From: Gavia stellata
Lineage: Eukaryota; Chordata; Aves; Gaviiformes; Gaviidae
Direction of reading: 5' to 3'
Length of the DNA stretch: 64,000 nucleotides
NCBI RefSeq assembly: GCF_030936135.1
Contig: NC_082617.1
Coordinates: forward strand, 303,501 to 367,500
How positions within the stretch are numbered: the first letter of the stretch is position 1; each line of letters begins with the position of its first letter. This document shows positions 12,801-27,800 of this stretch, in pieces. The position numbers and the translations under genes were made by a program. Below the pieces are notes generated by a model that made no database searches, was not told where the DNA came from, and saw only the letters and a list, made by a program, of their open reading frames with translations.

Positions 12801-15800
12801 TGGTGAGGGTGTCTTGCCCGGAAAGGCCAAAGGGGATCTGTGAGCTCAGCTGTGGCTGCCTGGTTCGTGCAGTCAAAGCCCAGACCCTGGGAGTGGTCTT
12901 TCCACCTTACTTGGGGTCTTGGGAACTTAATTCTCTTCCGGTTGGCCAGAAGCCCAACTGCCTGCACTGCACGTGCAGCACAGATGATTTTGGAGGCTGT
13001 AGACTCCGAGGAGTTGTTGGGTTGTGGTGTTGTACCAGAGGGAAGAATGAGAAATGACGGGAGGAATTTGGGAAAGTGAAACCATGAGAAATCAGGAAAA
13101 AGTCTTGAACATAAGAGCATCCAGCTTCAGCAGAGGGTTTTCATGTGGAGTGCAAGACATCTCTTTCCTAGGGAGATTTCTTTTCAAAGCAGCTCTAGGA
13201 GGGCACAGTACAGCCTAGGAATGAGTGATCCCCTCTTTACCTGAAGGCAGGCTGGCTATTTGGGTTTTTGCCATGTATCCTTTCCACTAAGCTTCCAAGG
13301 GAGGGTTTGCTGGCGTTGGCCCTTCTACCACTTGTTTCCCTTAATATAGTTATATATTTTTTTAATCAGTTCCTACAGCTTTCTGTAAGGATTATGCTTA
13401 GCGATGGGGCACATCAAAACAAGAATCATTTGGGGCAGGGATTATTACAGTTGTAGACAGCACGTGACTCAAGTGCCTTTTGTGGATGTTGGGGTGTAGC
13501 GGTATGGATGTTTGAGTGTAGCATAGAAAGAGAGAGGGCTGTTGAGGAGACGAGTGACTGTCACTTTAGGGCAGTAATACCTGTTGATGGCCAAGATCCC
13601 ATGGCACAGTTTTTATCTAGGCTATCAAAATCCTTTATGTCCACGGTCGGGTGGCTAGCAAATGCAGGGTGTTTTCTGGATGCCCTGCTAGCACCCGCTG
13701 GGTGACGTGTGACTCTTGCATGCAGGTAGTGAAGGAGCGGCTGCTGTGTCACGCCATGGTGGGGAGCAAGGCAGGGAAGGCACAGATCATGCAAGTGGAC
13801 GTCACCTGTGAGTTCGTTGCTCCCATTCTGCAAATATCCTCCAGAGAAATCACTTTCCGGGTGGAGAAGGTAAGTCTGCGGATTGCATGCTGGCATTGAA
13901 TAGCTTGGCTGATGACTGAGAGCCCGTGGGGTGTGTGTGCTTGTGTTCAAAGGGGGAAGTTAAATATCTTGTCCGAGTCCTCAGGGCTTTGACTATTGAT
14001 TTGAGCAGGACCAAGCTTTTGCCATTAACACGGAGATCATTATTTCGCTCCTCTGGGCTTGGGGACAGTCTCACCAGCCGTATTCGGCCTTTCTTGATGT
14101 GGATACAGAATTGAGCTGCTGAGCCAAGGGCACAGGGTGAGACGTGTGGGACCCACGAGAACAGCGTGGGCTTTGCGCAGCCCCCTCGTGTGCTGGGGCT
14201 GCAGGTGGGAGAGCAGAGAGCTGCAGCTGAGCGATGCTAAACCTGCTCCTCACCCCTCCTGAGGTGCTTTGTAAAGTAAGTGAGGATGTTTTTAGGGATG
14301 GGACTGGTTTTTAACTTCACTGAAGTAAAACTGAGATTACAGCTGCTCTGCTGAGGGGGATCGTGGCCACTTGTAGAGAGACACCAGTTTCTGTGCTCAG
14401 TATAAAGGGAGGTTTTTGAGGATCCTCCTTCAAGGCACAGTGAAGTCTGAACACTGATCCTGTAGGGGAGCTGAGAAAAACTGATTTAGCTGTCAGCTCC
14501 TCAGGCTGATGAGGGAAAACTGTCATCTCTTGTCTCTCTTTGCCTTCTCTGCTCTTGGTATGCTCTTTGCATTTCCCCAAGCCTCACTTTCTTCAAAGGA
14601 CCCGCAGATGTCCTTCAGCTGCAGCGATGGTAATATCAACACAAAGCAGGAGCCCTTTAGTCTGTGGATCCTGACTCCTGCATCATCTTTCCCTCTCCCG
14701 TGAGGTGTCTGAAAAAGAGAAGATACTTCATTATTTAGTTTCTGTGTTTTCAGGTCTCTCCTCTGGTTCCCAGGCTTCCAGAGAAGCACAAAACCCTGTG
14801 AGCAGGGAGTTCAGATTTAATTAGAAGCTTTTCAGCTCTGCCTGATGTCTGCCTGTGGTCTGCTTGATGCCACACACTCTGATTTATCAAGTACTATGAA
14901 GCTGCAGCTGATTGATGTCAATACACCCCAAAGTAGTTTCCCAAAGCCTGTCTAGTTTATATAAACCACGCAGAGACAAAAGCTCTGGGTTCACTTTCTC
15001 TTTTGATCTTGTTCAAGCAGCTGCCTCCTCTCGGGGTCCTATCCCCCCATCTGTACGTGAGACTGTTTCCCTGTCCCCCGGGGGATGCCGTAGTTTCTAA
15101 AGATGAAAAGCATCTGATCTACTTCAAGGAAACCTTTCTAGAAGGGTAGAAGTGAATAAAAATAGTAAATCGAGATGTATGCTCTTTTGGGGTTGAAAAC
15201 CTTGAAATGCATCAGAAAAGGGAAGGAGGTCCGTGGCCGCTTCAGGTTGTTTTTTTTCCTTGTCTCCTGTTTCTGTAGCAACCCAGTGATGTCCTAACTC
15301 TTCAGTACCAGCCTCTTTCATTAAAAAACATGTGCTCCCTGCCACTCAGTGTTGTCCTGGCCTTGGAGCAACCCTTCGTGATCTGCGATGCGGACCGGCA
15401 GCCCCTCCCCGCAGATGTTCAGGTGAGCAGCCGTGGACCTTCATGCTGGTGGGGTTTGAAGAGGGAGGAGTGTGGTGGTGCATTTCTGTTGGGAGGTCCT
15501 CTGGTAGAGAGGTTTATTCTTTAGAATCAGCAGTAGACTGGCCTGAACTAAATCAGATTTGAAACGAGTTGCTGAAGGAAACGAAATATCATCTGAATTG
15601 GGGAAATGCATCCTGGCTCTAAGCCACGAGGAGAGGGGAGCGTGCAACTAGGTCTGGGCACGCCATGTAGTAAAGGTGTCTCCTGGAAACCATCCTAGCT
15701 CTCCAGCAGCCATCCTTGGATAACCTCAAGAGCAGCTTGCTCCCTTCAAGGGCAGCCCTGCTTTCAGGAAGGCTGAGGATGCTCCTCCATCCACTCCCTG

Positions 15801-18800
15801 GCACCTGCCCCATTGTTGGTGGAAGGTGTTGGGTATGGACTCTGCTAAACGTGTTGTGGTAGGCACGGCCACCATTTCTGTGCCGTGCCAGTGACTAGCA
15901 CCTGCAAGGGTGAGGCTGCAATGCCGTTGCGCTTGTGCTGTGAGGAAAAAGATGTTCCTCTAGAGTCGGGGCAAAAGGCCCTGGCTTGCCAGAGTGCTGG
16001 TTTGGTCATGTATTCAGCGTATAGCTTCTGTGGGTCCAGAATTCAGGAGGACAATCTTTCTTTCCCTCTTGTATGGATGCAGAGCCCAGAGGCATGAGCG
16101 TGAGATAGTCTCAGACCAGAGTGTTGTGGTGCTTGCGGGCAGGCGCACACTGTAAAGAAAAGGAAGGATGAACTGAGAAGGCCACGTTGGGGTCACACGT
16201 TGAATATTTACATTTTCATGCCGTCAGACCTTGGGACTTCATCACACTGGTGGTTAATACTCTTCATCTCCTTGCAGCCCATGAAGCTGGAGATAGGAGA
16301 GGAACTTCATCTCTCCATCAGATTTAACCCTGCTTATGAAGAGGGTTTGAATATCTGGGTAGCAGAGAAGGCTCTGAAGATACGCTTTCTCGAGCACCCT
16401 CAGGAGGAGCAGGTCACCGTTCGGGGAGAAGTCTACTTCCCCAATCTCCATTTCCCGACCATGGCCGTGGACTTTGGGTGCCTCTTGAATGACACCGAAG
16501 CTGTGCGTTACGTCAAGATGACAAACTGCAGCCCACTTCCTGTCCGGTACCACTGGTCATTCCTGATGGACAGCCACGTGAACCAGATGAGGTATGTGCG
16601 CCTCTACCCTCTCCTTGAAGCTCTTCTTCCCCGTGTCCTGTTTGTACTTTGCAAAGACCAAGCTGTTTGCCTGGCATCCGACAAATTGCTTTCAACTTTC
16701 CCTTGTGGAAAGAACACCTACCAGCTGTGGTCAGGCTAGATGCGCAGGGAATAGGTGATCTCCACCAGTTTGATGCTGGGAAAGAGGCAGCATTCTCCAG
16801 GAAAGCTGGTGTGGAAAGCTGCTTTCTCAGACCTTCGTGGCCTGAGGCAATTACCACCTTGGTGAAGTGAGTTTTCATCTGCTCAACTGCACGTTACATT
16901 CGCCAAACAGCTCTTTAGTGTTTTACAGCGAAATGGCAGGTCCTGGTGCAGCTTCGAGTGCAGCTGTAGGTGTTGGTGGGAGGACTTGTCTGAACATCCC
17001 CTGGGAGCAGGGCCACCCAGCGCTGGTCTGTGGTTTCCAAGCCAATCGTGCAGTCCTGCTGGAGGACATCTATAAACACATTTCTAGCAGTTCCTCCTGA
17101 TGTGGCCTCTCTACATAGTACAAAAGTCTAGTCTGGGCAGTTTTGATTACAGTAGCAAATGGGTTTTCCATAATGCCCTAGGAAACCGAGCAAAGTTAGC
17201 CAGTGTGCATTGAAGTGCTGCTATTACAAATAGTAGAGATCCTCAATAAACAGTTTTGTTTAGGGCATTGGGATCTGTCTCAGAGGAGACAACCTACTGG
17301 GAGGTAAAAATTAGCTATGGTTATGAGGAGGGCTTGGGGGAGAAGACCTGGGCATTGGGGTAGCCCATTCACAGCTGGCTCTTGGCAAGCAACAACAAGA
17401 AGTCTTTAGTGTGGCCCTTCTTGATGCACGGCACCTTCAAGAACAGACCCTAAAATGCAGAGGAAAGTCTGCAAAAGCAGGTGGAGGGAGGCGGGCAGGG
17501 GAAGAGGAGCAGGGCTGTAAGCTCTGCTTGGAGGCCCCTGTCATCTCCTGGTAAATGAGATTAGGGTTTAATTACCAGCTAAAGGGAAAATCTAATTTTG
17601 ATGATCAAACAATGCATGTATTTTATAGTAAGAGAAACAAACGTATTACAGCAAAGCCTGTGTGGAATTAATTTCCTCTGGAGCCACTTGTTGGCCGATT
17701 GCCTGTTTATCTTGACTCTTCTTTTTTTAGAACCAGTTTAGGTTTTTGGAAATGTAAATGCTGAATCAGTTTCCAGCTTTTAATTACCCCGGTCTCCACC
17801 TAAAAAGGCTTTGCTGGACCTGAGCCTGCAGGTGCTCATTCTTCCAGTGGACGCAGAGTCACCCAGCTCTGCTGAGTCGGTAGCAGCTGAGGGTCCGGAG
17901 CATCTGGCAGGATAGCAGCCTCGGCTCCAAAGGGTTTGGCATAGCCCCTTTGCTGGCTCGTTAGCGCTGTGGATGTTACAACAGCTCCCTTTTCTGCTCT
18001 GCATTTTAATTAAGCAGTAAAGTAGTCTCTCTGGGTCCCTCAGTAGACACCATGTGATCCTCTGTGGCAGAGCTGGAAATGAAGACTGTCTCCAAGCTAT
18101 TCACACCTCAAATTGCTCATTAAGAGCCCTGCAGAAGGGCAACATGTCAGATGTTATTTCTGGTCCACATTAAGCACTGTTGGTATTCTAAATTGTCCGA
18201 TCAAGGTCACTCAGTCTGACACTGAGGGAATCAAACATCAGGTCTCAGGAAGGTGAGATCAATAGAATTTAACCGTCCATACATCTAACCTTGCTGGAGC
18301 CGATCATCAGAGATTCCCAGCATCAATCAGACACACACACATTTATTTTGACCAGGAGAGAAAAGTGTTGTTTCTCTGTCTGGACAAGATGCTGTGTGCT
18401 TAGATCTCTTTTCTTTTTTCTTCTAATTGTTCAACCCATTTTTTCCTCCTTACTCTTCAGTCACTGCTGCGACTTTGAGCAGAGCAATCATAGAAGCAGC
18501 AGAGTCCAACCGTTGCTGTGTGGCTGGACATGCCCAACTCACACCAACCCATGCCCCTTCTCTGACACTGCTGAGCCATAAATCTCTCCTGGTTACTCTT
18601 CTTCTCTGTGGTTAGAGACAGAGTGAGAATAGGTTCTCCTTACCTCTTGGACCTTTGATAGCTCAAAGCTGAGTTAAGCCTTTGCACCCAGATGTTTTCT
18701 GCGGTGTTGGAAAGGATCTCCAGAATGGCCCAGCAGGAGATAATAGATCTGGAGTCAATTTCAAACATTCCATCATCTTTCTTATCTTAAAGGTTTCTTC

Positions 18801-21800
18801 TTGAAAGACAGATTTGTCCCCCTTTCTAAGGGCAGTACCCAGCTCCTCAGCTTTGTTTGGGATTCCCATCAAAAGGAAGACATTAAATCCAAGGGATATA
18901 CAAGGATTTTCTTAGAGACCTGTGACAAAGGCTGCCAAAGGCTCACCCCCAAACTTAGCTGTTCTCTAGAGTTTTTATCCTTTATTAAGGATCCATGCCT
19001 TGTCATTTCCTTTGAGCATTGCTGTTCCTGCATCACCTCTTTGTCCCCTTCACGCGAGCCCTGTTCCCTCCCTGGGATAGAGCTAACACACGCCTTGCGC
19101 TCCGTGTGCCAGGATGGATCAGCAGGGGCTCTGCACCTCCGTGGCACATGTCAGGCCCCCTCCATGTGTTGATCTGACGTCTCTGGAGAGTGGGAGAGTC
19201 TTGGCTACAAATCCAGCATAATGAATTGACAGTAGATTCTTTGGGGAAAGGGATTGTTGGGCTAAACATGTAGAAGATGACTCTTTCCTGTCCATCCAGG
19301 ATTTTTCAGCCAATTTGTTTTGAACAAACCAGCAGTCTTTCTCCACCCAAGTGGATCTTCCTATAGCATTAGTAATTCCTCATGCCTCTGCCCTCTCTCC
19401 GTCCATGTCCCCTGGCAGGTTGCATTGCAGGGACCCTGCGAGCCAGATCCCAGCCTTGTTACTGACAAAAAACCCCCACAACCCCAAGTCTGTGTTATAC
19501 TTGATGAGTTTTTTTGCTTTGTTGTTGGTTTTATAAGAAGGAAGAAATGGAAAAACGTAGAGAGTGAGAAACAGTGCAAGGCAAAAATCTGACAGCAGTG
19601 CTGTGTCAGCCACCGGAGGGGAGAGGTAGCAACATGAGCAGCGAGAATAGACATCCAAAATGCATACGTCCACCGTGCCCCTGATGGCAGGGAGTCTGGG
19701 ATGGGTGACAGTAGAGCATACCCCCTTCTCACCCCGCAGTGCTATCAGCTCCTTGGGGCAGTATGTTTTGGGCTTTGGTAGCCCTATGGGTGCTCTTTCT
19801 CCTGCTTCAATCCCATGGGTAACTCAGAAAAGGAGGACTGAGTCGTGATGGAAATGTGCTGCTGAAGGTGTCCTTCAGCTGCGTGTGGTTTGGCAGCAGC
19901 CGAGAAGCGGTTTGCTCGGTGTAACAGAGAAGTGGCCTCTCATTTTTTGGAGACGGAGTCTCTTGGAGCAAGGGCTGGGTGCCGCGCAGGCTTTACTTCT
20001 GGGGTGGCAGTCCGGCTGCCGTAACGGCTTACGGAGAGGCTCTGTACTCATGGACAGAGGCACTGGGGAGCTGAAGCAAGGGAGACTTGGGGAAATTTGC
20101 GACCTGTTCCCCTCCAGAAAGGATAAAAAGTAAATACAGTGAGTGCCAAGGAGGGGTTCGGAGCCAGGAGTGAGTGAGCATACATTGTTACCAAGTCTGT
20201 ATTAGAGACATAAACCCGTATACTAGGTGTGGTACAGTGATGCTTTATCAGAACAAAGGTTGGAGGGTGATGATTTCCTATTTGAAATGTGTCTGTAAAC
20301 TTGCTTCTTCTCTACGTTCACCTTCAGCATGGTGACCCTCGCCATGTACCCTCCAGCTCTGTGCCTTCCAGCACGACACTGCTTTTTCCCAGCTCATTTG
20401 CTGGGAAGCTGCAGGTTTGAGACAGCTTCTGCTGCCCCGGGGCTTCTGACCAACGGTTTCACTGTTGAGCACCTGGAGGACTTTTACCTGGGCCATGGTG
20501 ACGGAGGTTGGAGCCCAGAATGGCTGTGTGGGAATCACTTCAAGTATTACACTTGGGTTTTCTGAGGCTCAGGCTCCTTCTTTGTATGAGGGTGACAGAC
20601 CCCGAGAGCTTTCCTTTGCCCTGGCAGATGGGGGAGCAGCCCCAGGGTGTTGGAGGAGTGGATTTAGGGCAAGGGAGGTGAAGGAGAACCCATTGCTTGG
20701 GTGAAAAGCGCTGCACATCCCCCCTGAGGTGCTGTCAGGCAGCTGATTCTCTCCCTGGCTTTGTCCTGTGCCATCAGGACAAAGCTTGGGAGATGTCCAT
20801 GTGTCATCCACGCCCTGAGTGGGCTGAGGTTGGACGGGGGTTGCCTTCTGGTTTTACGGCTGGCCAGCAAATGCTGGCTGGAAGGTGACTTCTTGCTCTG
20901 CCAGCGATGTTCAGCTAGGGAACCTGGGGAGCAGCCGACTTCTCTCTTTGCTTTCTGAATGTCTTCATTACCCAAGGCACACAGTGGGAACCCAAGGTAC
21001 GTTTGCACTGCAAACAGCATCCCTCTCCCTATAAATGCCATTACGCCTGTGCTGCCCGGATGGCTCATGCTTTAATTGCTGCTGGGCTGCGGCTCAGGGC
21101 CCCGTCTCCGCAGAGCTTTACTGTTTATGAAACAAAATGTTGATTTTTCCAGACCTCGTTTCTCTTAATCTCTCCAGCTGTTTCTCACCCATTACACTTT
21201 TCCTACATCCTGCAAGCTCTGCATCACACAGCTTTCCTTAAGGGAAAACCCATCTGAACCCACTGGAATCGCTCTGCCCAAGAGTGTCATTTCTAGTATT
21301 GCTGTGCTCTTTGCTGGTGCATCCCTGTCTTCACAGGGGAGCTGAGAAATCTTTGCACTCTTAGGAGCGGGAGCTCAAGCCAAATTTGAATCCCTGTGTC
21401 AAATCTTCACATGTTTTTGGGTATAAATCTGCACTGGGGATTTTTGTGCTGATTCCTTCTAGTCCAAGGTGCTTGCTAGCAGACAGGTGATGGAGAGCTC
21501 AGCTCCCTGCCAGTCCCATCATCCGCCCGGAGCTGGCTGCTGCCGAGACAGGGATTTACATCAAAAACCCTTCCAGAGAACGGGGATTTTGTCCTGTGTG
21601 AGGCTGGACTCTGCCAGGACAGTGAAGCTGATGCTCCTCCTTCTGTACAGCCCCTCTTTCCCCTCGAGAGGCTAATACTGGGATGGTGGATGGACAGCAA
21701 GGGTTTTGGGTTGGCTTCAGATCCCTTGCGGCTTACTGGCTGGTTTAAGGCAGACGAGGAGAGTACCAGTCAGGGAGATATTTCCCAAGACATCATCACG

Positions 21801-24800
21801 CATTTCTTTTTCAGAAAGGGTGGGATCTGCCCGGCATGTGCCAGTGCTCTGTTTTCCTCTTGTATCACTGAGGAGGCAGGAGGTTGTCCCAGCGTGGAGT
21901 AGAAGCAATGCTTGCTGTTCCTCTAAAAGTCAGGTGGCCAAAGCCAGTGTTGTGGTCCCCAATGGCTTCTTTGCCAATGGTTTCTTTGGCCACAGCCACC
22001 AGCTCCATGTGCTGTAGGTGAGGAGCCACTCCGTGCTGCGATAGACTCTGTTAAATGACACTGTTAAAAAAGAAAAAATCGTCTCTCATCCAGCTGGCCC
22101 ATCTCTTCATCCCTGAAAATAGCCACAGTGTGAAGAACCACCATTCCTGCTGCCCTCGTAGCTGCCAGGAGCATTGATTCACAGAATCATAGAATATCTC
22201 AGGTTGGAAGGGATCTCTAAGGTTTATTGAGTCCAACTCCCTTCTCCTCGCAGGACTATCTAAAACTAAACCATATGCCTAAGAACATTGCCCAGACGAT
22301 CCTTGAACTCTGACAGATTGCCGTGCTGCTCGCAGAAGCAGGTGGATTGTCTTTGCCCACTCAACAAACAAGTAGCAATTGGGTTACGAGAGTATGGCCC
22401 CTGTGTTCAAACAGCTCGGGTGAGGACTTTGGGATGTTGAGGAGGTATCACCATAAATCTACACCTCCTGACTCAGAGAGGGAGGCAGGCAGGGGCAAAG
22501 TGGGGGGAACCCTTTAGCTCTCTACAGCAGAGCAGCTTGGGGAGGACTTCAGCTCACAGGGAGATTTCATGGGGCTCTGCAAAGGAGCTGGAGTTGTTAT
22601 TAACAACTCTCAGGAGTTGTTATTAACCCGCAGTATTTATCAGAAGCGCTCTAAGAGCCGCAGTTTCATTTCCTCGCTAGGATGGCTCACAGGTAGCAGT
22701 TTTGGGACAGCCGCTGTGATGATGGCCAGGCTCATGCGCTGAACTGGTGCGTGGCCTGGTGCGTAGCTGGAGGGCTTCAAGGTGCTCCTGGCCCTGGATA
22801 TTTGTACTCCCATGCTGCAGGCATGTCCCTGCTCACCCAGGAGAAGTAGTGTTCAGTTGCAGGCTGCCCAGAGGCACTGCTGTTGCAGCGGAGCTCAATT
22901 TATTTCATCCTTATGTAGATGCCCAAGTTAGTGGCTGCTGGAGGTGTTGAGCAGTTTGGTTGCCCATCGGTGCACCCCAACACATATTAAGGTGCCTCGG
23001 ATGAGAGGAGCGAAGGTTGTGCAGATGGGCCTGGAGATGGGTGATGCTCTGCAGGGGCAAGCGAACGCCTTCGTCCCCTCCAGTCCTGGTTTGTTCTTCC
23101 ACGCAGACAGTGCCGCGGTCGTCTTTGGGGTCCCCCATGGGGTCCCAGCAGGAGGCAGAGGGAGGGCTGGGGAGGGGTGAGAGCACCACTGCTCAACGGT
23201 CCCTGCTTGGGGAAGGTCGCCTGGGCCAAGCCTTGTTCTTGCATGTGGTTGCAGGAAGGACAAGTCAGGTGAGACCTCCTGGGGGTTGTGAAGAGCAGAG
23301 CCTCTAATCCAGAAAAGAAAAGCAGCCTTAAATAATAAGCTACAAAGCTAAGGAGAAATAGTCATTTGGGAGCATGTCAGTAAAGGCACCAAATTCCCAG
23401 CTGGGAAGGAAGCATCCAGACTGCTGTAAAAAAATCTGCCTTGTTTGCCTATGGGGAACACTTGCAAATAGGCACAGTGACAGGCAGGCATGGTTCGAGT
23501 GTGCGGCATTAGAAATAGGAGCAGAGTTACTGTGCGATTTAAAACAGGGAACATAATCTGAGTCCCCTGGGAACGTTTGAAAAAGTTACAAACCATATAC
23601 CTTTTCCTGAGAGATGTTGGTCAAACCATAAACTCAGCTCTGTTTGTAAAACGAGCCGTTGAACTGCTTTGTGAATCATTTGCCCAATTGGTCCTCAACC
23701 GGTTTGCGTTTAGAAACTGCTGGGGAGGTGACCACGCTGTCAGTAAGTGCCACGTCGGTTCCAACCTTCGTTCAGCAGAGCTGTTGCCCTTTTAGCACGA
23801 GGTGCTGTTGGAGCCGTTGTTTTGCAACCGGGGAATACCTGTGGCACAGCAGGGAGCTGAATGTTGTCATCGGCGTTTGCTGTGTATTGATTAAAAATGA
23901 CCAGAGCTTCCTTCCCCAAAGCACTAATCGCTGCTGCTTTGGCACTCATCAGGGATCAATGGGCTGCTTAATTGCGAGTCTCTGCCTGGAATTGCTCAAC
24001 GTGTCTTTCCACGTTGCCTTGCGCGTGCGAGTGTGTCCCACGCTGGGCTCCGTGGGTGCCCTGAGCGGTGCTGGGCTCTGTCCGGTCAGGGCACAGCAGG
24101 CTGCGGGCTCCACCCCTGCTCCTGCCTGATCACACTTTGAGAAAGCCACCAGCATCGCTGCTTGCTCGTAGTGACCTACGGCTGCAGGTAATTATCAGGG
24201 GAAATATTCAGGATAAAGGTGTAGTAGAGCTGCAAAATTTCTTGCTTTGGCCCTCTGGGTGAGGAAGGCATGGTCCGTGGTGGTGGGTGCTTTCAGGAGG
24301 GCACCGGTGGGTCTGTACTGGCTCATCGCGGTCCAGATCTGCCCCTTTGCATCTCAGCCTCACCTTTTTGCACAGTTTGTGTCTCTTCCTTTCCTGCTGC
24401 GCTTTTTACCTCCCTACAAGCCATTCCCCTCTGTCCTCTTCCATTTCTCCTTGCAGCCAGTTGCCAGCTGCCTGCACAGCCGCTATAGCAGCATCGTCCC
24501 TGGGCAGCCCCAAGCGTTGTCCTGCTCCATCCTGGTTTCGGAGCTGCTGGGTCAGACCCATCACTGAGCTCAGACCACCAGTGCCCATCCAGGGGCCGCA
24601 TCCTGCCAAGGGGCCGCTGGTGCAGGCTCCCCTCCCTCCCACTGCAGGTCCGTGACCAAAGTTATGTTCTTTTCCAGGTTCAGCCCTCCAGCACCTAAAT
24701 TTTTCATCAAAGCCCAACCACCAAGGAAGGAGGGAGGCCAGTTGGAGCGCTCAGCAACTGCAGAGAGCAGCTCCAGGGACGGGGGTGCGGAGGAGCCGGC

Positions 24801-27800
24801 CAAAGCCCTGGCAGCAGCAGGGGATCCTGCCCAGGAGCCAGCAGTTGCAGAGGACTCCCTGGAAGCAAAGGTAGATTTTCTTCTGCACCTACCACCTGCG
24901 TTGCCTCCCCCAGCTTGCCACCAAAAAGCCGTGCTCGTGCCAACCTCCCTTTTTGCTGCCCTGCTGCCACATGCCCTGAGAGCGGGCTGGGCATCAGGGC
25001 CAGCGGCTGGACACGGGGCTTCTGGGGAGGGAGAAATAGGATAGTTTTGCTTGGAGAAGGCCACTCAGATTCTCCTGACTCACGTTGGGTTTGGGGTTTT
25101 TTTTTGTTTGTTTTTGTTTGGTTTTGGGTTTTTTTGTTTACAACATCAAAGGAGGCTTTTATCTGCATCATGATGTGAGGGCTTCCAGTTTCCTTTCTGT
25201 CTCAAGCTGTGCCAAGTACTGATCTGCATGTAGCACCTTCTCAAGCCCAGCTGGAGCCACCCGCTTTCACGCTTCTGCCTTCCCCCAAGAGCCGGTGTTG
25301 CAGTGATGGCCGCAGAGACAACTTTTTATAAAAAGAAGGCTTTGCAGACAAAGTTGCCTTTGATGTGCTGACCTTCCTGGTGAAGCTCGCTGCTTTGGAG
25401 CTTGACCTTGGTACTAGTGGGAGCTGGCACCTTGTTGAGAAAAGGGTGTAAGAGAGCCCGAGAGGCTCTGAAAGAGCCAGTGTTGACATTAAGTTCAAGG
25501 AGGGGAGCTGCACCTGCTTACATTCAAATATCAGCAGTTTTGATGTTGTAACTCTGCACATTTTTTCTGAATCAGGAGAAATGATAGCCTGTAGATGTAA
25601 AGAATAGTGTGGCTGAATGTTTTTGGATAGAAGCATGAAATCATCTTTATTTCCTGCTTTGTTGCCATGTATGCCCAGGAAGTAAACCAGGGAAATACAA
25701 GTGGACCTGTCTGAGTAGAATCCAAAATTGCTTCAAAGGATTCTTCTGGATTCAAAGGATGCTTCCTAGATTGCAGTTTGGTCTTCTGCTTGTGTCACTC
25801 TCTCAAGGCAATCTCCATATAACCTCCGTGGGGAGGTGGGAGACCACAGGCCTAGGAAAGATGTGGGTTAGCATCTTTGGGAATATACGCTTGGCAAAGC
25901 TTTGCTAAGTTTGAAAATGTGGAGACAGTAGAAAGAGCATTGAGATGAGAGAAAACTCTTCCCTCCCCAGTGCTTTATCTACTGGGGAGATGGAGCCTCT
26001 GACTAGGTCCAAGGATGTCCTGTAAATATTCTTGCAGATTCTGCTGAAGTCAAGGCCACAGCACAAAGCACTTCTTGACATTAGTGAACAAGGGGGTGAT
26101 CTTAAACTTGAAGAGCAGTCACAAAGCCCTCTTTTATAAATAGGGGTCAGAAGCCCAGGGATGAGGTTCCTCTTGAGACATGGTGCCTTTGAGGTTCGAT
26201 ACCAGCTCTCGGCTGCTGCAAGACAGAAAAACATCTCAGCTGCCTTCTTCAGGAAGGCGCTGTTGGAGAAGAATGACCGAGCAGAGATCCTCAGCTCTCC
26301 AGCACTGATGAGTGTGTGAGATGAAACCTAAGCACCACCTGAAACAGGATAGTTGTGCTGAGCACTTTCTAAGTCCTTATTTTCCTGTTTTTAATACTTC
26401 TCACTTGCAGTTGTGTTCCTCTTTTTGTCACAGAAAACCAAACCTGTCCCGGCATGGGGTTCTCGGTGTGTTCCTCGGGCAGGAGTGAGCGAAGTCAGGC
26501 TGGCATGAGGGTGCAAAGTACCCTTGAGGTCTCTGCCAGGACTCAGTGCTGGGTGCACGGAGCTTCCTCATGCAAGCTTGCGTGTAGGAAGTGCAGATGG
26601 AGCCCGTGTCTCATCTGTGGGTGGGCTTGGACCCATGCTCAACTGATGGCATGGGCATACCCCTGCTTGATTTGCGCCCAGGTCCCATCTCAGCTGCTCC
26701 TGGCTTGGTGAGGTGGTGGAGCCTGCAGCAGAGTGGTCTCACCCAGCCTGCTTTCTGCAGCTCATGGTGCTTGTTTTCCAATTGCTACCATCTACTGCTG
26801 CAGAGCTGGAAGGCGCTGCAGAGATGGAGGGTGCTGCAGAGACTCAGAGCCTGGTGAAGATCAAGGAGTTGATGCCGTTCATGGAGGCAGAGCCCCTCGC
26901 CTTGGGAGTGGAGGAGGTAAGTGGGAATCTGACTTGCTTATGTAGCCCCCGCTCCCACTGGTGGCCCTCAGCTGCTCACAGAGTGGCCTCACACCCCTCC
27001 CAGCACGTCGCACAGCACTGCTGAATCAACCGGTCATTGGAGAAGCCATGCAGGACATGTCGTAGGGTTGGCCAAGGATGTTACCTGTGCGGCACCTATG
27101 GAGGGCATTATTCATCCTGCTGTTACTAATCAAGTGGTCGATAGGAAATTTTTGCAGTAAATTTTGCTGTGGCATCTTGAGAGAGCAGCATGCAAATGGG
27201 AGAGAGAGAGAGAGAGAAGAGACCTGCCAAGTTACTTTGATGTAGTGTATTAATGAATGTATTAATTGGTGGGTATGGGAGATTTTTCCCATGGTTTCTC
27301 CACTGGAAAGTGTCATGGATGCAGGATGAGATGAGGATGATTTTGCCTGTGTTTGAGGAGCAGGCCCCTCCAGTCATGTCTGTCCTTTGCTTCAAGCCAC
27401 GGCTCTTCTGCATCAATTTGGATGCTCGACATCTTGATCTCTCCTCCCCTCCCTCCAGGTTTTTGACATCCTGCCACTGTATGGTGTGCTGCAGCCGGGC
27501 GAGAGCCAGCGGGTCACGTTCACCTTCTTTGGCCACACAAACATCGTCGCCAGCGTCACAGCGCTGTGCAAGGTGGAGGGAGGCCCGACCTACGAGATCG
27601 CGCTGAGTGCGGAGGCTTCGCTCATCGACTACCTCCTAGACACCACGGAGATCGACTGCGGGCTGAAGGTACTGCACACTTCTCTTGGCAGCAGTCTTTG
27701 AAACCATCACCGTCGGGTTGCTGCCCACCTAGGTCTAGGGCTCTCTCCCCTTCCCAGCTACTTTATCAGCTGTATGGCTTGGAAGTACAACCTTTGAGTG

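Larger units (their letters stand above)
16592..24677 (+). other. intron, 8.1 kb, with one CR1 fragment
   Basis: The largest intron among the recognised exons. It holds a CR1 tail at 22175-22330 and a small hairpin with direct repeats at 22591-22627. The flanking exons join in phase, so no exon is missing here. Confidence 0.6.

Noticed and set aside
24570-25064. 164-codon - strand frame over HYDIN exon 9
   Set aside because: It is antisense to a recognised exon and shares its GC-rich linker composition.
27200-27217. (AG)n microsatellite as a regulatory GAGA site
   Set aside because: Too short and with no supporting context.
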